A stretch of DNA of 64,000 bases. Origin: Chloranthus sessilifolius (taxonomy: Eukaryota > Streptophyta > Magnoliopsida > Chloranthales > Chloranthaceae). The translations under genes were made by a program, and so were the position numbers. The notes beneath the pieces were generated by a model, which had not been told where the DNA came from, searched no databases, and worked only from the letters and a program-made list of their open reading frames with translations. Location: the NCBI GenBank assembly GCA_021018995.1, contig CM037584.1, forward strand, positions 49,923,811 through 49,987,810. The letters are read 5' to 3'. Position 1 is the first letter of the stretch. The number at the start of each line of letters is the position of its first letter. Positions 31,901 to 40,070 of the stretch are shown here, piece after piece.

Positions 31901-34807
31901 CTCCTCACTCGTGTCATATGGTCAATAGTACTAGAATCAATAACCCAACATGAGGTAGGTGCAATGGCATAGTGAGCAGCTGAGTGTCGCTGAGAGCCAT
32001 CGAGATACTCATGGGAGCTATAAAGATAAGCCAATGCAATAAGTTTATAGGTGTGGATGATAGGGGTAGACAGAAAAATAATCCATCCCTAATCACAATC
32101 ATTAAATCATCCTTGCAAATTTCCACCTTGGGTACAAATCCCAACACAATCTAAGCAACTGTCTTTAAATAAGCTTGATGAGACACTTAGCAAACCATAA
32201 AAAAACTACCAAATCAATCCAGATCAACCCAGGTATATGAATTCAGTCAAAGCATTAAAAAAATTTCCAGATCAAGTGAATTCACGTACACAAGTATTAT
32301 AATCTCAACTAATCTGTAGAGCATTGTCCATGTTGTACAAAAGACTTCATCTGATCCGAAAACCACCATAAAACATAGAATCCCATGAGTCAAAGAAAAT
32401 TTCGGTAAATTCTCGGTATTCATGCTGATGCACTTGTCTCTCATTTAAAAAATTTCGGTAAATTCTGGTTCCAATGTTGCAAATTTCGAGCCAATTTGAG
32501 GTCAACAGGTTTGATATGCTGATGTCATGCTGATGTCGGTAGGGTTGATATGGACTGAGGGCTCAGCTAGGGTTTGGCTCTGATACCAAGAAGTAATATA
32601 AGTTGGTTTAAGGTTTAGGTTAAGGGTTTGTATGAGAGAGAGAGAGAGAGAGTCTTATGAGTTCAATTTTGGATGTAACTCATTCTTCTTGAATGAGCTT
32701 TGTGAACCTTTTCTACTTAAGTAGCCTGAGAAACATATGTGGAGCCAGTAAGGGGAGTCGGGGGCAGTTGCCCCAAGTCCCCAACACAACTTTTTGAAAT
32801 GAATTGTAGAACCATCATGCATTTGTTCCCCAATGCCCCGGAAGTTGCCTCTTCGAGCGCGATGCTATTATTACTTGGCTAACTTTTGGGATGTGTCCCA
32901 TGTAGAACCATCATGTATTCTGTGAGATTTTACACACACGATCTATTGTGTAGAAGATTGGAATGAAAAACGATCTACGTCGTATGATTCAACACAGTCA
33001 AACGCCGTCAAAAAATTAATGGTATGTTCATTTACATGGCAGCCATTAATTTTAGATGGCATTTGACTACTTTGAATCAAACAATAGGGATCTTTTTTCG
33101 TCCCAATCATTTACATCAAAGACCTTTAGATCATGGAGCACCTAACAGACGTACACATACTGATTCCACTTCACATCGAAAAAAGTGACCCGAGTACCAA
33201 GTCACATAGCGCTTGTGCCGCTTACCTAATACTAACTCATTTTTTTTCGACCATCGCTTGTCCCTGCGAAAGAAAATCCTGGCTCCCCCTGATGGGAAAC
33301 AATTTGTGGAAGTCTTTTGTACTATCAGCCTTATCCTTTGTTCCTCTTGTTACAGCAGAGACACGAGAGTGGCCTTGCTGGTGATAATCAATTAAAATAA
33401 AAAGATCTTGTGAGTAATTATGGATGTTTTTCTTATTCTATTTGAATGAGTTTTGCAAAAATTTCCGTTTTTAAGTAGCCTGAAAAAGGTTCGTGGAAGT
33501 CTTTTAGACTATGGGCAATAGCATTTTATTTATCTCTTTTCATATGAGAGATGTGAGCCAATTCCTGCCCGTTTACCTGAATTTCTCTTGTTGCTCCTTT
33601 GTAACAGTTTGGATAATATCTATTTTTATGTAGATGTCATGTATCTATTTTAAGTCTATCTGGCATTAAGGGGGGCAGCATTTGGAGCTAAATCTGTTTA
33701 GTTGTTATAGATTTGTAAAGTAAATTACAGGAGACACGTCATGTGATGTGTATCTTAAAGATATGCTCCAATAAATGGACCCTACAGTTTTTTTTTTCTA
33801 GCAGGGTATCCAGCCTCTTAGAGCACTCAAGTCCCCAGGTACATCCAACACCCACACATCTCACGCACCAGCCAGTAAGGATAAATTCCTGCTTCTTGAG
33901 CCGTAGTCCTGACACTGCGCCAACCCCTGTTGATTAGGACCCTACAGTGTTACTTGCTAATTGAGTCAGTTGACGTGATAGGCTTCATTTTTTTTCTTGA
34001 GTCTCAAATAAGTATCTATTAAATGATATTTTCATATTGGCTAAAAAATTCTCTATCAGGAAATATCTTTCTTTGATAAGTTTCAAAATAATATAGTTCC
34101 AATAAAGAACTTATATTTCTTATCAAAAGAAATAGAGAATTCTGACCTAGGTCAGTTATCTTCTGATGTTGGCACATTTTTGACAGGTTCTTGCATTCAG
34201 GGACATATCTCCCCAAGCTCCCATACACATTGTAATCATCCCCAAAGTGAAGGATGGACTGACCGGGCTCTCCAAGGTTCTTTAATGTTTTGACTTGCAA
34301 GAAATGAACATATTTACTGATCAACAAATGAAAAGAAAATTATAAGATAAAAAAGAAAGAGGGAAAACCGAAGAAAAAAAATGAAACAATATGGTACAAA
34401 GAACAACTAACCATCAGGTTAATCTGTCAATCAAATTCTCTAATATTTTATCCATTTTCATTGTTTGATGTAACACTGCTCAAGAGAAGTTTCTAAAATC
34501 AAACATTGCTTATTGTTTAAATATATTACTATCGGTAGGCAGAGGAGAGGCACTGTGAGATTCTTGGCCAACTTCTGTACACTGCCAAACTCGTCGCCAA
34601 GCAGGAAGGGCTTGAAGATGGCTTCAGGATTGTCATCAATGATGGACCCAATGGATGTCTGTATTCTGAACCATCGTCTTACATTTCCTAAAATTTTGGG
34701 GTTTCTTACCTGATAATTTGTTGTGATGAATATTTGCAGGTCAATCAGTATATCATCTCCACGTTCACCTTCTTGGAGGACGACAGATGAACTGGCCACC
34801 TGGCTAA
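13919..34807 (+). CDS. HINT1: HINT1-type histidine-triad nucleotide-binding protein (five exons)
   Basis: Coding exons are 13919-13974, 16773-16830, 34187-34276, 34539-34656 and 34740-34807. All four introns are GT-AG, and the joined frame is open for 129 residues, the length I recall for Arabidopsis HINT1. The start region reads MASEKDAALAAVPNDSP. Exon 2 adds FDKLINKELPCNVVYEDAK, exon 3 carries VLAFRDISPQAPIH (His52), exon 4 carries INDG (102-104). Exon 5 has the HIT motif H-L-H-V-H-L-L (His113, His115, His117) and ends NWPPG. Family knowledge: HINT1 enzymes hydrolyse purine nucleoside phosphoramidates and, in plants, adenylylsulfate, with the central HIT histidine as nucleophile. They lack signal peptides and are cytosolic or nuclear. 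Intron 2 is 17,356 bp and is mostly nested transposons. Intron 1 (2.8 kb) holds a LINE tail and GAT repeats. All catalytic residues are intact. Confidence 0.93.
15320..15712 (+). mobile_element. 5'-truncated LINE 3' end
   Basis: The open part 15356-15562 reads LLVIDILWSIWLERNAIIF and continues to DMVDC before a stop. This is the typical C-terminus of plant L1-type ORF2, after the zinc-binding domain. A 3' untranslated tract follows and ends CCTACCGAT then a poly(A) run at 15703-15712, the same CGAT-A(n) ending as the full LINE at 19587. I found no clear target duplication. It lies in intron 1 of the HINT1-type gene, sense strand. Confidence 0.75.
15836..16555. repeat. Tandemly duplicated block with GAT/GGT trinucleotide repeats
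   Basis: Two copies about 459 bp apart each start TATCTAGTAAAAGTAGTAT, run into imperfect (GAT/GGT/GAC)n, and finish with CATAAATAATTGGTCCAAAA and TTTTTAAAACATTCTTAAAA. Copy 1 has a long GAT tract (15880-16095), copy 2 a shorter one (16345-16435). Open frames here are Met-rich or Ile-rich low complexity, not genes. Confidence 0.8.
17160..17990. mobile_element. Foldback element with a near-perfect central palindrome
   Basis: Arms of about 250 bp are inverted copies. For example, AATTTCAAGTTCTTTTTAGT near 17230 reappears reversed near 17905, and ATGTAGAATGTTTGC pairs with the region near 17945. Near the centre, 17672-17693 and 17695-17716 are perfect 22-bp inverted repeats around one base (CTACAACTAAAATATATGTG start), with further pairing out to about 17662-17726. 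It lies in intron 2 of the HINT1-type gene. Confidence 0.65.
18160..18788. other. Unassigned block with GCGATCGC palindromes
   Basis: It starts TGTTGGGGAATCCCAAC, which looks like an LTR end, and contains a duplicated ATCACTTGAGTGATGATTGG (near 18310 and 18345). Near its right side are a perfect 18-bp palindrome, CATATGCGATCGCATATG at 18768-18785, and related TATGCGACCGCAT / TATGCGATTTCG units. It could be a solo LTR abutting the copia remnant, but I see no matching target duplication. Confidence 0.35.
18790..19586 (-). pseudogene. copia integrase C-terminal end and linker to RT
   Basis: The frame 19587-19114 reads MTRSLLQGMHMPKTYWSMAL, then TACFLINRTPQIL, FGCICFHQNLHPS and RSIKCVSL, the classic copia segment after the integrase catalytic core. 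The piece 19074-18850 carries DLDLPIALCKW and, in a shifted frame, a KYVCYN-like motif that normally precedes the copia reverse transcriptase. The sequence stops at the start of RT. The 5' end of this piece is exactly the LINE target duplication. Confidence 0.8.
19571..19586. repeat. Left target-site duplication of the LINE
   Basis: AACAAAGACCGAGTCA is repeated exactly at 26536-26551. On the minus strand it encodes part of the copia integrase, confirming that the two halves were once continuous. Confidence 0.95.
19857..22374 (+). pseudogene. LINE ORF1 with RanBP2-like zinc finger and DUF4283-like domain
   Basis: The first piece (19857-20222) begins with GDWICPVCRNVNFRRRSLC then HRIGC. Trp, Cys-x2-Cys, x3-Asn and x6-Cys match a RanBP2-type zinc ribbon, though the usual fourth Cys position is Ile with a Cys two residues on. 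After a frameshift the second piece (20182-21048) has the plant LINE ORF1 domain of DUF4283 type: FSTYEITTLASNLPAFWVVV, then FLRWMNRSWGFSDRLHVSPL, then a LRFTEEEA-like strand and a W...GLPLHGW segment. Later pieces (21156-21560 and 21814-22374) read a Ser/Pro-rich tail. Function by family: an RNA-binding chaperone of the retrotransposition particle. At least three frame breaks. Confidence 0.7.
22791..23038. repeat. Tandem duplication inside the LINE endonuclease
   Basis: The 118 bp at 22791-22908 is repeated at 22921-23038, with a 12-bp joint ATTCAATGCTTG between them. The unit covers the GGDFNAI active-site region, so this motif occurs twice. The joint resembles a piece of the unit itself, as expected of template slippage. 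Confidence 0.92.
23378..23539. mobile_element. hAT MITE (CAAGGATC family), copy in the LINE
   Basis: 162 bp, with inverted ends CAAGGATCAAAATTTCGG and CCGAAATTTGATCCTTG and a perfect 8-bp duplication GTCTCAAG (23370-23377 and 23540-23547). The interior is made of CCGAAATTTCGG-type units. A second copy lies at 48608-48742. Confidence 0.9.
23521..23683. repeat. Tandem duplication spanning the MITE edge
   Basis: Units 23521-23601 and 23602-23683 are nearly identical. Each carries the right end of the hAT MITE (GGCCGAAATTT) plus the adjoining LINE sequence to CCACGTCGTTAAA. The duplication is therefore younger than the MITE insertion. Confidence 0.9.
26654..27778 (+). repeat. Left LTR
   Basis: Begins TGGTGGGGATG and ends ...CACTCCA. 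It holds a short open stretch (GRDAKIESIGFGPQ), an array of about six CTCGAGCGAG-like palindromes at 26847-26987, a TATA box near 27121 (CTATATAATAGGTCATTATG) and CATTGTAAAAGGAGATTG downstream. In the first 101 aligned bases it differs from the right LTR at 10 positions, all transitions. Confidence 0.85.
27783..27795 (+). promoter_or_regulatory. Primer-binding site for initiator tRNA-Met
   Basis: TGGTATCAGAGCC lies four bases after the left LTR end. It is the standard complement to the 3' end of plant initiator methionine tRNA, used to prime minus-strand synthesis. Confidence 0.95.
27950..28766 (+). pseudogene. Degenerate Ty3-type gag
   Basis: Pieces read MDTSEIPNALRS-like at the start, then DFEGMVNPNAFVEWLSNLEE (about 28155-28220) and, in the frame 28287-28766, SITRWEDMKEQLIEKYFPF followed by a repeated VQPLKP...PQI.HGKG linker. 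The nucleocapsid knuckle near 28690-28735 reads CYKYQGFWHFAYQC, with the second Cys changed to Tyr and a Gly to Trp, so zinc binding would be lost. Frameshifts and stops occur upstream. Confidence 0.75.
28805..29287 (+). other. Acidic repetitive linker ORF of the gag-only element
   Basis: 160 residues starting MVSEEEIEENLSYIEE, then repeated units of the type VESSTHESLVLVE. It lies where protease and pol would stand in an autonomous Ty3 element. No domain is recognised; it is probably a diverged spacer between gag and the element's 3' remnant. Confidence 0.5.
29290..30054 (+). pseudogene. Integrase C-terminal remnant and 3' tail
   Basis: The stretch 29390-29500 reads SKVYALELPQGMRVSSTLNV then EDVIPHLG, which resembles the end of Ty3 integrase before the LTR. 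It is followed by MPQPIPLPPPSKMKCEII (29554 on) and an acidic region. The catalytic integrase core and RT are absent, so the element kept only both ends of its polyprotein. Confidence 0.55.
30055..31128 (+). repeat. Right LTR
   Basis: Aligns with the left LTR from GTCGACTTCAA. The expected TG start has become CG at 30055. It keeps the CTCGAG array (30233-30352), the TATA box near 30488 (CTATATAAGGTC) and ends ...ACGCGTCA, followed by the ATATT duplication. Confidence 0.8.
31540..32040 (-). pseudogene. copia protease-like motif and gag-pre-integrase region
   Basis: The frame 32034-31765 reads CWVIDSSTIDHMTR, the DSGATDHM-type motif of copia polyproteins with Gly and Ala lost, then SLSDVLHVPQ. 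The next frame has KKIIGKGIKRGGLYYSN, matching the gag-pre-integrase domain. An integrase-type LGH motif follows near 31500 in a third frame. Confidence 0.75.
32576..32588 (-). promoter_or_regulatory. copia primer-binding site (tRNA-Met)
   Basis: GGCTCTGATACCA on the plus strand is the complement of TGGTATCAGAGCC. It sets the copia 5' LTR to the right of 32590. That LTR is decayed; no clear TG/CA ends are seen. Confidence 0.85.
32590..32884 (-). other. Probable decayed 5' LTR of the copia element
   Basis: It contains a (GA)9 tract at 32635-32652 and a TGAATGAGCTTTGTGAACC ... TTAAGTAGCCTGA stretch. A diverged copy of the latter occurs at 33440-33485. No second LTR is present in the window to prove the ends. 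Confidence 0.4.
32885..33180. mobile_element. Foldback family A, inside-out arrangement
   Basis: Here the right-arm type (ATTGGAATGAAAAACGATCT ... CAGTCAAA) comes first and the left-arm type (TTTGACTACTTTGAATCAAA ... TCCCAATC) second, around the centre TTAATGG...CCATTAA. The pair is again palindromic but reversed relative to copies 1-3. Confidence 0.65.
33777..33948 (-). mobile_element. tRNA-derived SINE with 12-bp target duplications
   Basis: The body 33789-33936 lies between perfect copies of GGACCCTACAGT (33777-33788 and 33937-33948). On the minus strand it starts GGGGTTGGCGCAGTGTCAGG, a tRNA-like box A, and ends in a poly(A) tract (poly T at 33789-33797). It lies near the end of intron 2 of the HINT1-type gene. 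Confidence 0.8.
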
Positions 34808-35663
34808 TGTCGTAATATAATATGGGATGAATTAGGTTTTGCATTTAAGATCTATCTTCTGCCGGGCATTAATATTTGACTGCTACTGTTTGTGTTCCCT
34901 GAAACAAATGCATTACTTTCCGTATGAAGACATAGTTCCTAGAAATTCTCTTCTGAAATGGTAAAATGCTTCTTGACTGGAAAATTGAATTTTTTACGTG
35001 CACGTGATGCCTTTTCGTGTGCCATGTGGCATGGGTGCCAGGCACCAGAAGCAACCCTAAGGTTCACCAGTTCCCTTTGATTTTAACAATACCTTTTATT
35101 GTGCGTACTTTCCCATAATGATGGTGTTTTCCCAAAGTTCAACATCTTGAACTAGGCATCCCTTAAAAGGTATTGTTAAAAGATCACAAATTCCTAATGA
35201 AATGGGCGCAGTAGTGGTTCGTTGGAAACCCAAATTCTTTAATTGATCCAAGGTGTGTGTGATGTATATGTCATTCCGAAGTGATGAATTAATCGGCTAA
35301 TAAGTCGGTTCATGGCAATTCCATCCATCACTTTATTGTGACAAACCAAATCTGCCCGTTCTGCCATAAGACCTCCATATTTAGCTTAATAGGATTCTAC
35401 TATGGGTTTGAGTCAAAGATTCAATAATTTCCTTTTCTGGATCTTGATTCACATAGAAATTAAGGAATTATGATACTAGTTGAACCAGATAGACTCGGAC
35501 TTCCAAGAATATTACATAATTACTTAGCTTAGGTACTGTATGAGTAAGCCCGTTAAAACCCTTGTATGGCTTCTTCCATATTTCGATTAAAAAAAAAAAT
35601 GACCAACAGTGGTTTCAAATGTATATATAAGGGCTTTGTAAATAATTAACCCATTTATATTTA

Positions 35664-35690
<27 letters not shown>
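34808..35690. other. HINT1 3' flank, no other gene seen
   Basis: AT-rich DNA downstream of the HINT1-type stop codon. Short inverted repeats around AATACCTTTTA / TAAAAGGTATTG at 35089-35175 could form a hairpin. 35671-35693 is a short TA run. Confidence 0.4.
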
Positions 35691-35694
<4 letters not shown>

Positions 35695-35699
35695 CAATT

Positions 35700-36110
35700 G
35701 TAGGTATATCATTGGTTCAAGAGTAAGCACCAAACCCAATCAAATATAAGGAGAAAAAGATATGTTGATCATAATCATTTCAATAGATCCATTGCACATG
35801 GAAAGATACTTGTAAATGGAGACAAATAATTATGATTTATTTTTTCCTAAAATGATTTCATCAACTAGATGTTATAAAGAAATGATAATTCTCATTTCTT
35901 TCGATTTCAAGAATGCAAATATTGTGAATAAAAACTTAGTATTTTTGAATGGAAACAACATAAGGAATTGTAAACAATTTCTAGATGAAGATAAGTATTT
36001 TGATACAAAAAAATTTAAATTATCTTTTTTAAGCCCAATTATCAATTAGAAGATTTAGCTTGTATGAATCACTATTGGTTTGATAGCAATAATAGAAGTC
36101 ATCTTAGTAT
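35700..36110 (+). pseudogene. ycf1: Plastid ycf1 (Tic214) 3'-end insertion in nuclear DNA
   Basis: Across frames the plus strand reads [58 protein letters not shown] and [16 protein letters not shown], which match what I recall of the C-terminal end of plastid ycf1. At least three frame changes and a stop near 36111 show it is inactive. It is an organelle-to-nucleus transfer, so its very AT-rich composition differs from nearby genes. Confidence 0.65.
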
Positions 36111-36139
36111 GTAAATGATACATATGTATCCACAAATTC

Positions 36140-36630
36140 ATAATTAGTTGATGACATATTTACTATATCTCACGTCCCACATTCATTATATGTAGACATA
36201 AGTATACACCTGTTATATTACATTACATTTTGATACAAAATATTGACTCAATGGCATATCGATTGGATATAAGAATAAATCAATAAAATCTCTTTAGATA
36301 AAGAAAAGGACATCTTAGTTCTAGACCTCAACTACGGAATACTTAACCTAATTTCAAGTGCTCTAAGAGCACTCATATTACATGAAAGTCTATTGCTAAC
36401 AGTTCACTGATCCAAGATTTACGCTCACTTAAAAACATGATCCTTTGGTTGGAATGCGTACCAACAATAGATTGCTACTAAACAATTTAGATTGATTATA
36501 GATATATGCCACATGTCACAATGATAAATCACACTTTAATGATATAAAATAAAAAGTGAAGTTAACAGTATAAGATCATTTAAACAATCTTAGTGTTTAA
36601 GCTCTTATGGCACAGCAAAGTTAACTTGCT
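36140..36630. other. No gene seen
   Basis: AT-rich DNA. 36490-36600 resembles the repeat at 47930-48030 (GATTGAT..., AATGATAAATCACACTT, GATCATTTAAAC). Confidence 0.4.
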
Positions 36631-36634
36631 TTAA

Positions 36635-37074
36635 TTTGTTTGGATTCTCTTTTCTAACTCCCTACAAAGGAGAATTTATCTACTCTAGCAACAACCTCCG
36701 TACTCTCTACTAACTCCCTATAAAATCAAATAAAAATTGCTCCAATAAAAAATGAGTAAAGCGAATGGTAGAGCTGCCAAACTAAGTATACCTTACATAA
36801 ACTCTTGCTATATAAAGAATTATTAATGAAAAGAGATACCTGCTAAAGCAAATAGATGTTAACAAAGAAGATGGGAACCTCCTAAACCAAGTAAACTCTC
36901 CTATAGTAGGGGCTACCAAAGAGTTATGAGAGGATGGGAACCTCCTAAAGCCAGTGAACTCCCCTATAATAGGGGCTACCAAAGAGTTATAAGAGGATGG
37001 AAACCTCCTAAAGCAGTGAACTCTCCTATAATAGGGGCTACCAAAGAAACCAAAGAGTTATGCTATACGCAGCC
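36635..37074. mobile_element. Tourist-like MITE with internal tandem repeats
   Basis: Bounded by TAA (36632-36634 and 37075-37077). The right end reversed reads GGCTGCGTATAGCATAACTC, resembling the Tourist-like element at 42024. Inside, a unit of about 65-70 bp (GATGGGAACCTCCTAAA ... GGGGCTACCAAAGAGTTAT) is repeated three times at 36868-37055. Confidence 0.55.
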
Positions 37075-37099
37075 TAAATGATTATCAAGAGCCATTATC

Positions 37100-37101
<2 letters not shown>

Positions 37102-37136
<35 letters not shown>

Positions 37137-37141
37137 GAGAT

Positions 37142-37187
<46 letters not shown>
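37102..37187. repeat. (TA)n and (GA)n microsatellites
   Basis: TA repeats at 37102-37133 and GA repeats at 37144-37187, about 285 bp from the histone H3 stop codon. Confidence 0.95.
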
Positions 37188-37189
<2 letters not shown>

Positions 37190-37471
37190 TGAATAGGATG
37201 AGTGTCCACCCATAGTAGTCCACTCATATGTGATTTAAAACTCTTTGAAACAAAGATAAATTTCTCTAAAAAAGTAATTTTAAGCCATTTCTAATCGAAA
37301 CAAGTCAGTAGACAATACAGATCCTCCAGTAACACGATTAATAGAACAGCTGTAGAAACAGGAACTGATGCAAACAACATCCAAAAGAAGCGCCAAAACT
37401 AGAACCCTACCAAGCCCCTTGATTTTTATACAGAATCATCGATCACCCAACACCCGATGGATCATCTTCAC

Positions 37472-37939
<468 letters not shown>

Positions 37940-37985
37940 TTAGTTTGATTTTGATTTTGATTTTGGAGAAGGGTTTGGCGGCAAT

Positions 37986-38092
37986 TTATATAGGATAATT
38001 CAAATCGTCGCGGTAAGAGAAAAGAGATCGAGGCCGTTGGTTGGACGGGACTTATCGACGGTCGTAGTTGATTGTGGGAGTTCACGCGGATC
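37986..38092 (-). promoter_or_regulatory. Histone H3 promoter: TATA box and octamer
   Basis: TATATAA lies on the minus strand at 37986-37992, about 105 bp before the start codon. CGCGGATC, the plant histone octamer known from S-phase histone promoters, lies at 38085-38092 on the plus strand, about 205 bp before the start codon. Confidence 0.75.
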
Positions 38093-38429
38093 GCCGATTC
38101 GGGCTGCTCAGCTGCGGATGTCCTGCCTCCTCATTTCCCCAACCCGGTTTTTTATCCGAAATAGGTCTGTTGGATTGGGTCGGGTATTAGAGCATCTGAC
38201 TCTAGAATGAGCGACTTTCATGAAGCGTGATCTATTCTTTTTCAGCCCCAAAAACTAGTCTGAGCCCGCCCCGACCACAATTCAGTCCATGTTTTGTCTA
38301 AGGTACAAGTCGGTCTGGCCCAAGTTCGAGCCATCCCGTGTCTATTAATTTAATAAGATCATGCTCGAAGGACACGCCTAATAACTTTTGGGTTCGACTC
38401 TCCTGTCTGTCATTTAAACACCATTATCA

Positions 38430-38790
38430 TATACCTTAATGGTTGCAGATTTGGGTGATCTGTACCGTCAAAGAGATAAATTATAGATTGACTTGTAACA
38501 TTTCCAAAAATGATATGGTAGATATTTAAACCATCCTATCTCTCGACTTTAATATCAAGTATGATTTTCAATTTTAATGGCTAACATTAAAATTCATTAA
38601 TGAGATTATTTACATTCACTTATAAGCCTATTTCTTTGGACGGAGACATGTTCCAATGATAGATTGTCATGGACAATTTAAATTGATCACAGAAGTTCAC
38701 TACTAAAATGGTGTATTGTGTAAAGGATTGGGACAGAAAAAAATAACTAGCGTTTGACTACTGGCAGTCAACTATTTTAACGGTGGACCC
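38430..38790. repeat. Interspersed repeat, copy upstream of H3
   Basis: Starts TGGGTGATCTGTACCGTCAA then AGAGATAAATTATA and continues with GTTTTAATGGCTAAC-like words. The same succession occurs at 47700-48020. At 38725-38790 it runs into a fragment of foldback family A (GGATTGGGACAGAAAAA ... GTTTGACTACTG). Confidence 0.5.
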
Positions 38791-39735
38791 ATCAAGAGCA
38801 TATACCAAATCATTGGTTGCAACTTGCAAATAGCCCTACACTTAAAGGGGAGAAAGAAAAAGGCACCTATAAGAAGTGGTTGGACGTTAGCCACTCCTTA
38901 CAAAATGGCTTGTAAGGTGAGGATTGCCCCAGGTTTATATTTAGCCTAAGGCCATGATACCTACACAATCTGGGACTATCGCTAGCTCATTTCCATCATC
39001 GGACGGTGACGGAGATCCAATTAGGGCAGCTGTTCTACAATTGGGCCCCAGTGTCTTTGGCTCTTTCTCTGTTTCATTTTCAACACCCATGAGCTCTTTC
39101 CATACCTGACCTATTCTTATGTTTGGTTGAAACTTGAACGCAAATATTAAGTTGACAAGTCTACGCTTGTAGACTTTTCAAGTTAATAATTGTATTATGG
39201 ATAGAAAGAAAGCCCTTGATTCTTATTGAAATATCAGAAATAGGCATATCGGTTTTCAATCCCTAATTCCAACTTCTAAATCCTGCAAAAGACTTACACC
39301 TCGATTGACCCTCAATTCTGGAAGCAAATTCAAGATTGCAATGTTTTTTTTCTGTTTCTTGATTTTTTGCTTCTCTAACTAAGAAAATGAGGCTCGCGAC
39401 TATGCGTCCAGACCAGTTGGGCACTGTTTGACACCAATCACGAGCATCGGGTGCAACGATAACTTGGATAAGATAGTTTAGATAACACCCAAAAAATTTG
39501 GATGCATATCCATAAAAGGTGTTTAAAGAGCATTAGCTTTGTGGGTGTTACAACTCAAAACGAGTGCTGTTCGGGTGTTACATATCACATTGCATGTGAT
39601 GTAGCATCTTCGTGCAGCCCTCCACGATTACACAGCGCATTTCCCCTCAAGCTCTTATGAAAAAAAAGTGGGGAAATGAAAATAACTTTTACAAAAGGCA
39701 AGCCCTATTTGTACCTATCGAATTAGTGAGGGCAC
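38791..39735. other. No gene seen
   Basis: Mixed AT-rich DNA without an open frame or repeat boundary that I can support. Confidence 0.4.
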
Positions 39736-40070
39736 ATGCTTAGAACCATTGACTACTTTGAATTAGATAGAGATCATTTTTCATCTCAATCTTTCACACA
39801 ATTCTGTCCATTGTCGGCTTATAAGGGTACTGGTATTTGCAACAAAAGATTCTTTCTTTGTAGCCTAGGGATTTTACAATTAAAACTGTTGGTTGCCTCG
39901 AATCAGACATTGGAGATCATTGACTCCACGTGGCACACATCCCCAAAAGAGATTGTGATCATAGCATACCATCATAAGAGTTCCTAGGTTACTTTTGGGG
40001 ATAAGTTCCACCTGGAATCAAACATGATCGATTGATAGGTGATTCATGATCCCAATCTTCAGCTGCAAAT
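39736..40070. mobile_element. Foldback family A, rearranged copies
   Basis: A left-arm fragment (CATTGACTACTTTGAATTAG ... TCTCAATC) at about 39745-39790 is followed by a second, shorter left arm (TGCCTCGAATCAGACATTGG ... CCACGTGGCACACATCC) at 39893-39945, and then by a right-arm-like end near 40060 (CATGATCCCAATCTT). Confidence 0.5.

Larger units (their letters stand above)
18790..32590 (-). mobile_element. Ty1/copia element remnant, split by two later insertions
   Basis: Minus-strand pieces read in order from the right: the primer-binding site (32576-32588), a DS-DHM protease-like motif and gag-pre-integrase (about 31540-32040), and the integrase core up to GGEYTSQ (to 31134). Next come, after the LTR-element insertion, the integrase segment EHSIVHQFSCPYTPQQNG (26552-26648) and, after the LINE insertion, LLTACFLINRTP and PIALCK (18790-19586). 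Gag, RT-RNase H and a recognisable left LTR are missing. Several stops and a 1-bp frame loss show it is old. It lies antisense in intron 2 of the HINT1-type gene. Confidence 0.85.

Noticed and set aside
34458-34844. Minus-strand open frame over 34458-34844
   Set aside because: It is a shadow of HINT1-type exons 4 and 5 on the plus strand.
36868-37055. CRISPR-like spaced repeats
   Set aside because: Three direct units without unique spacers, inside a plant MITE.
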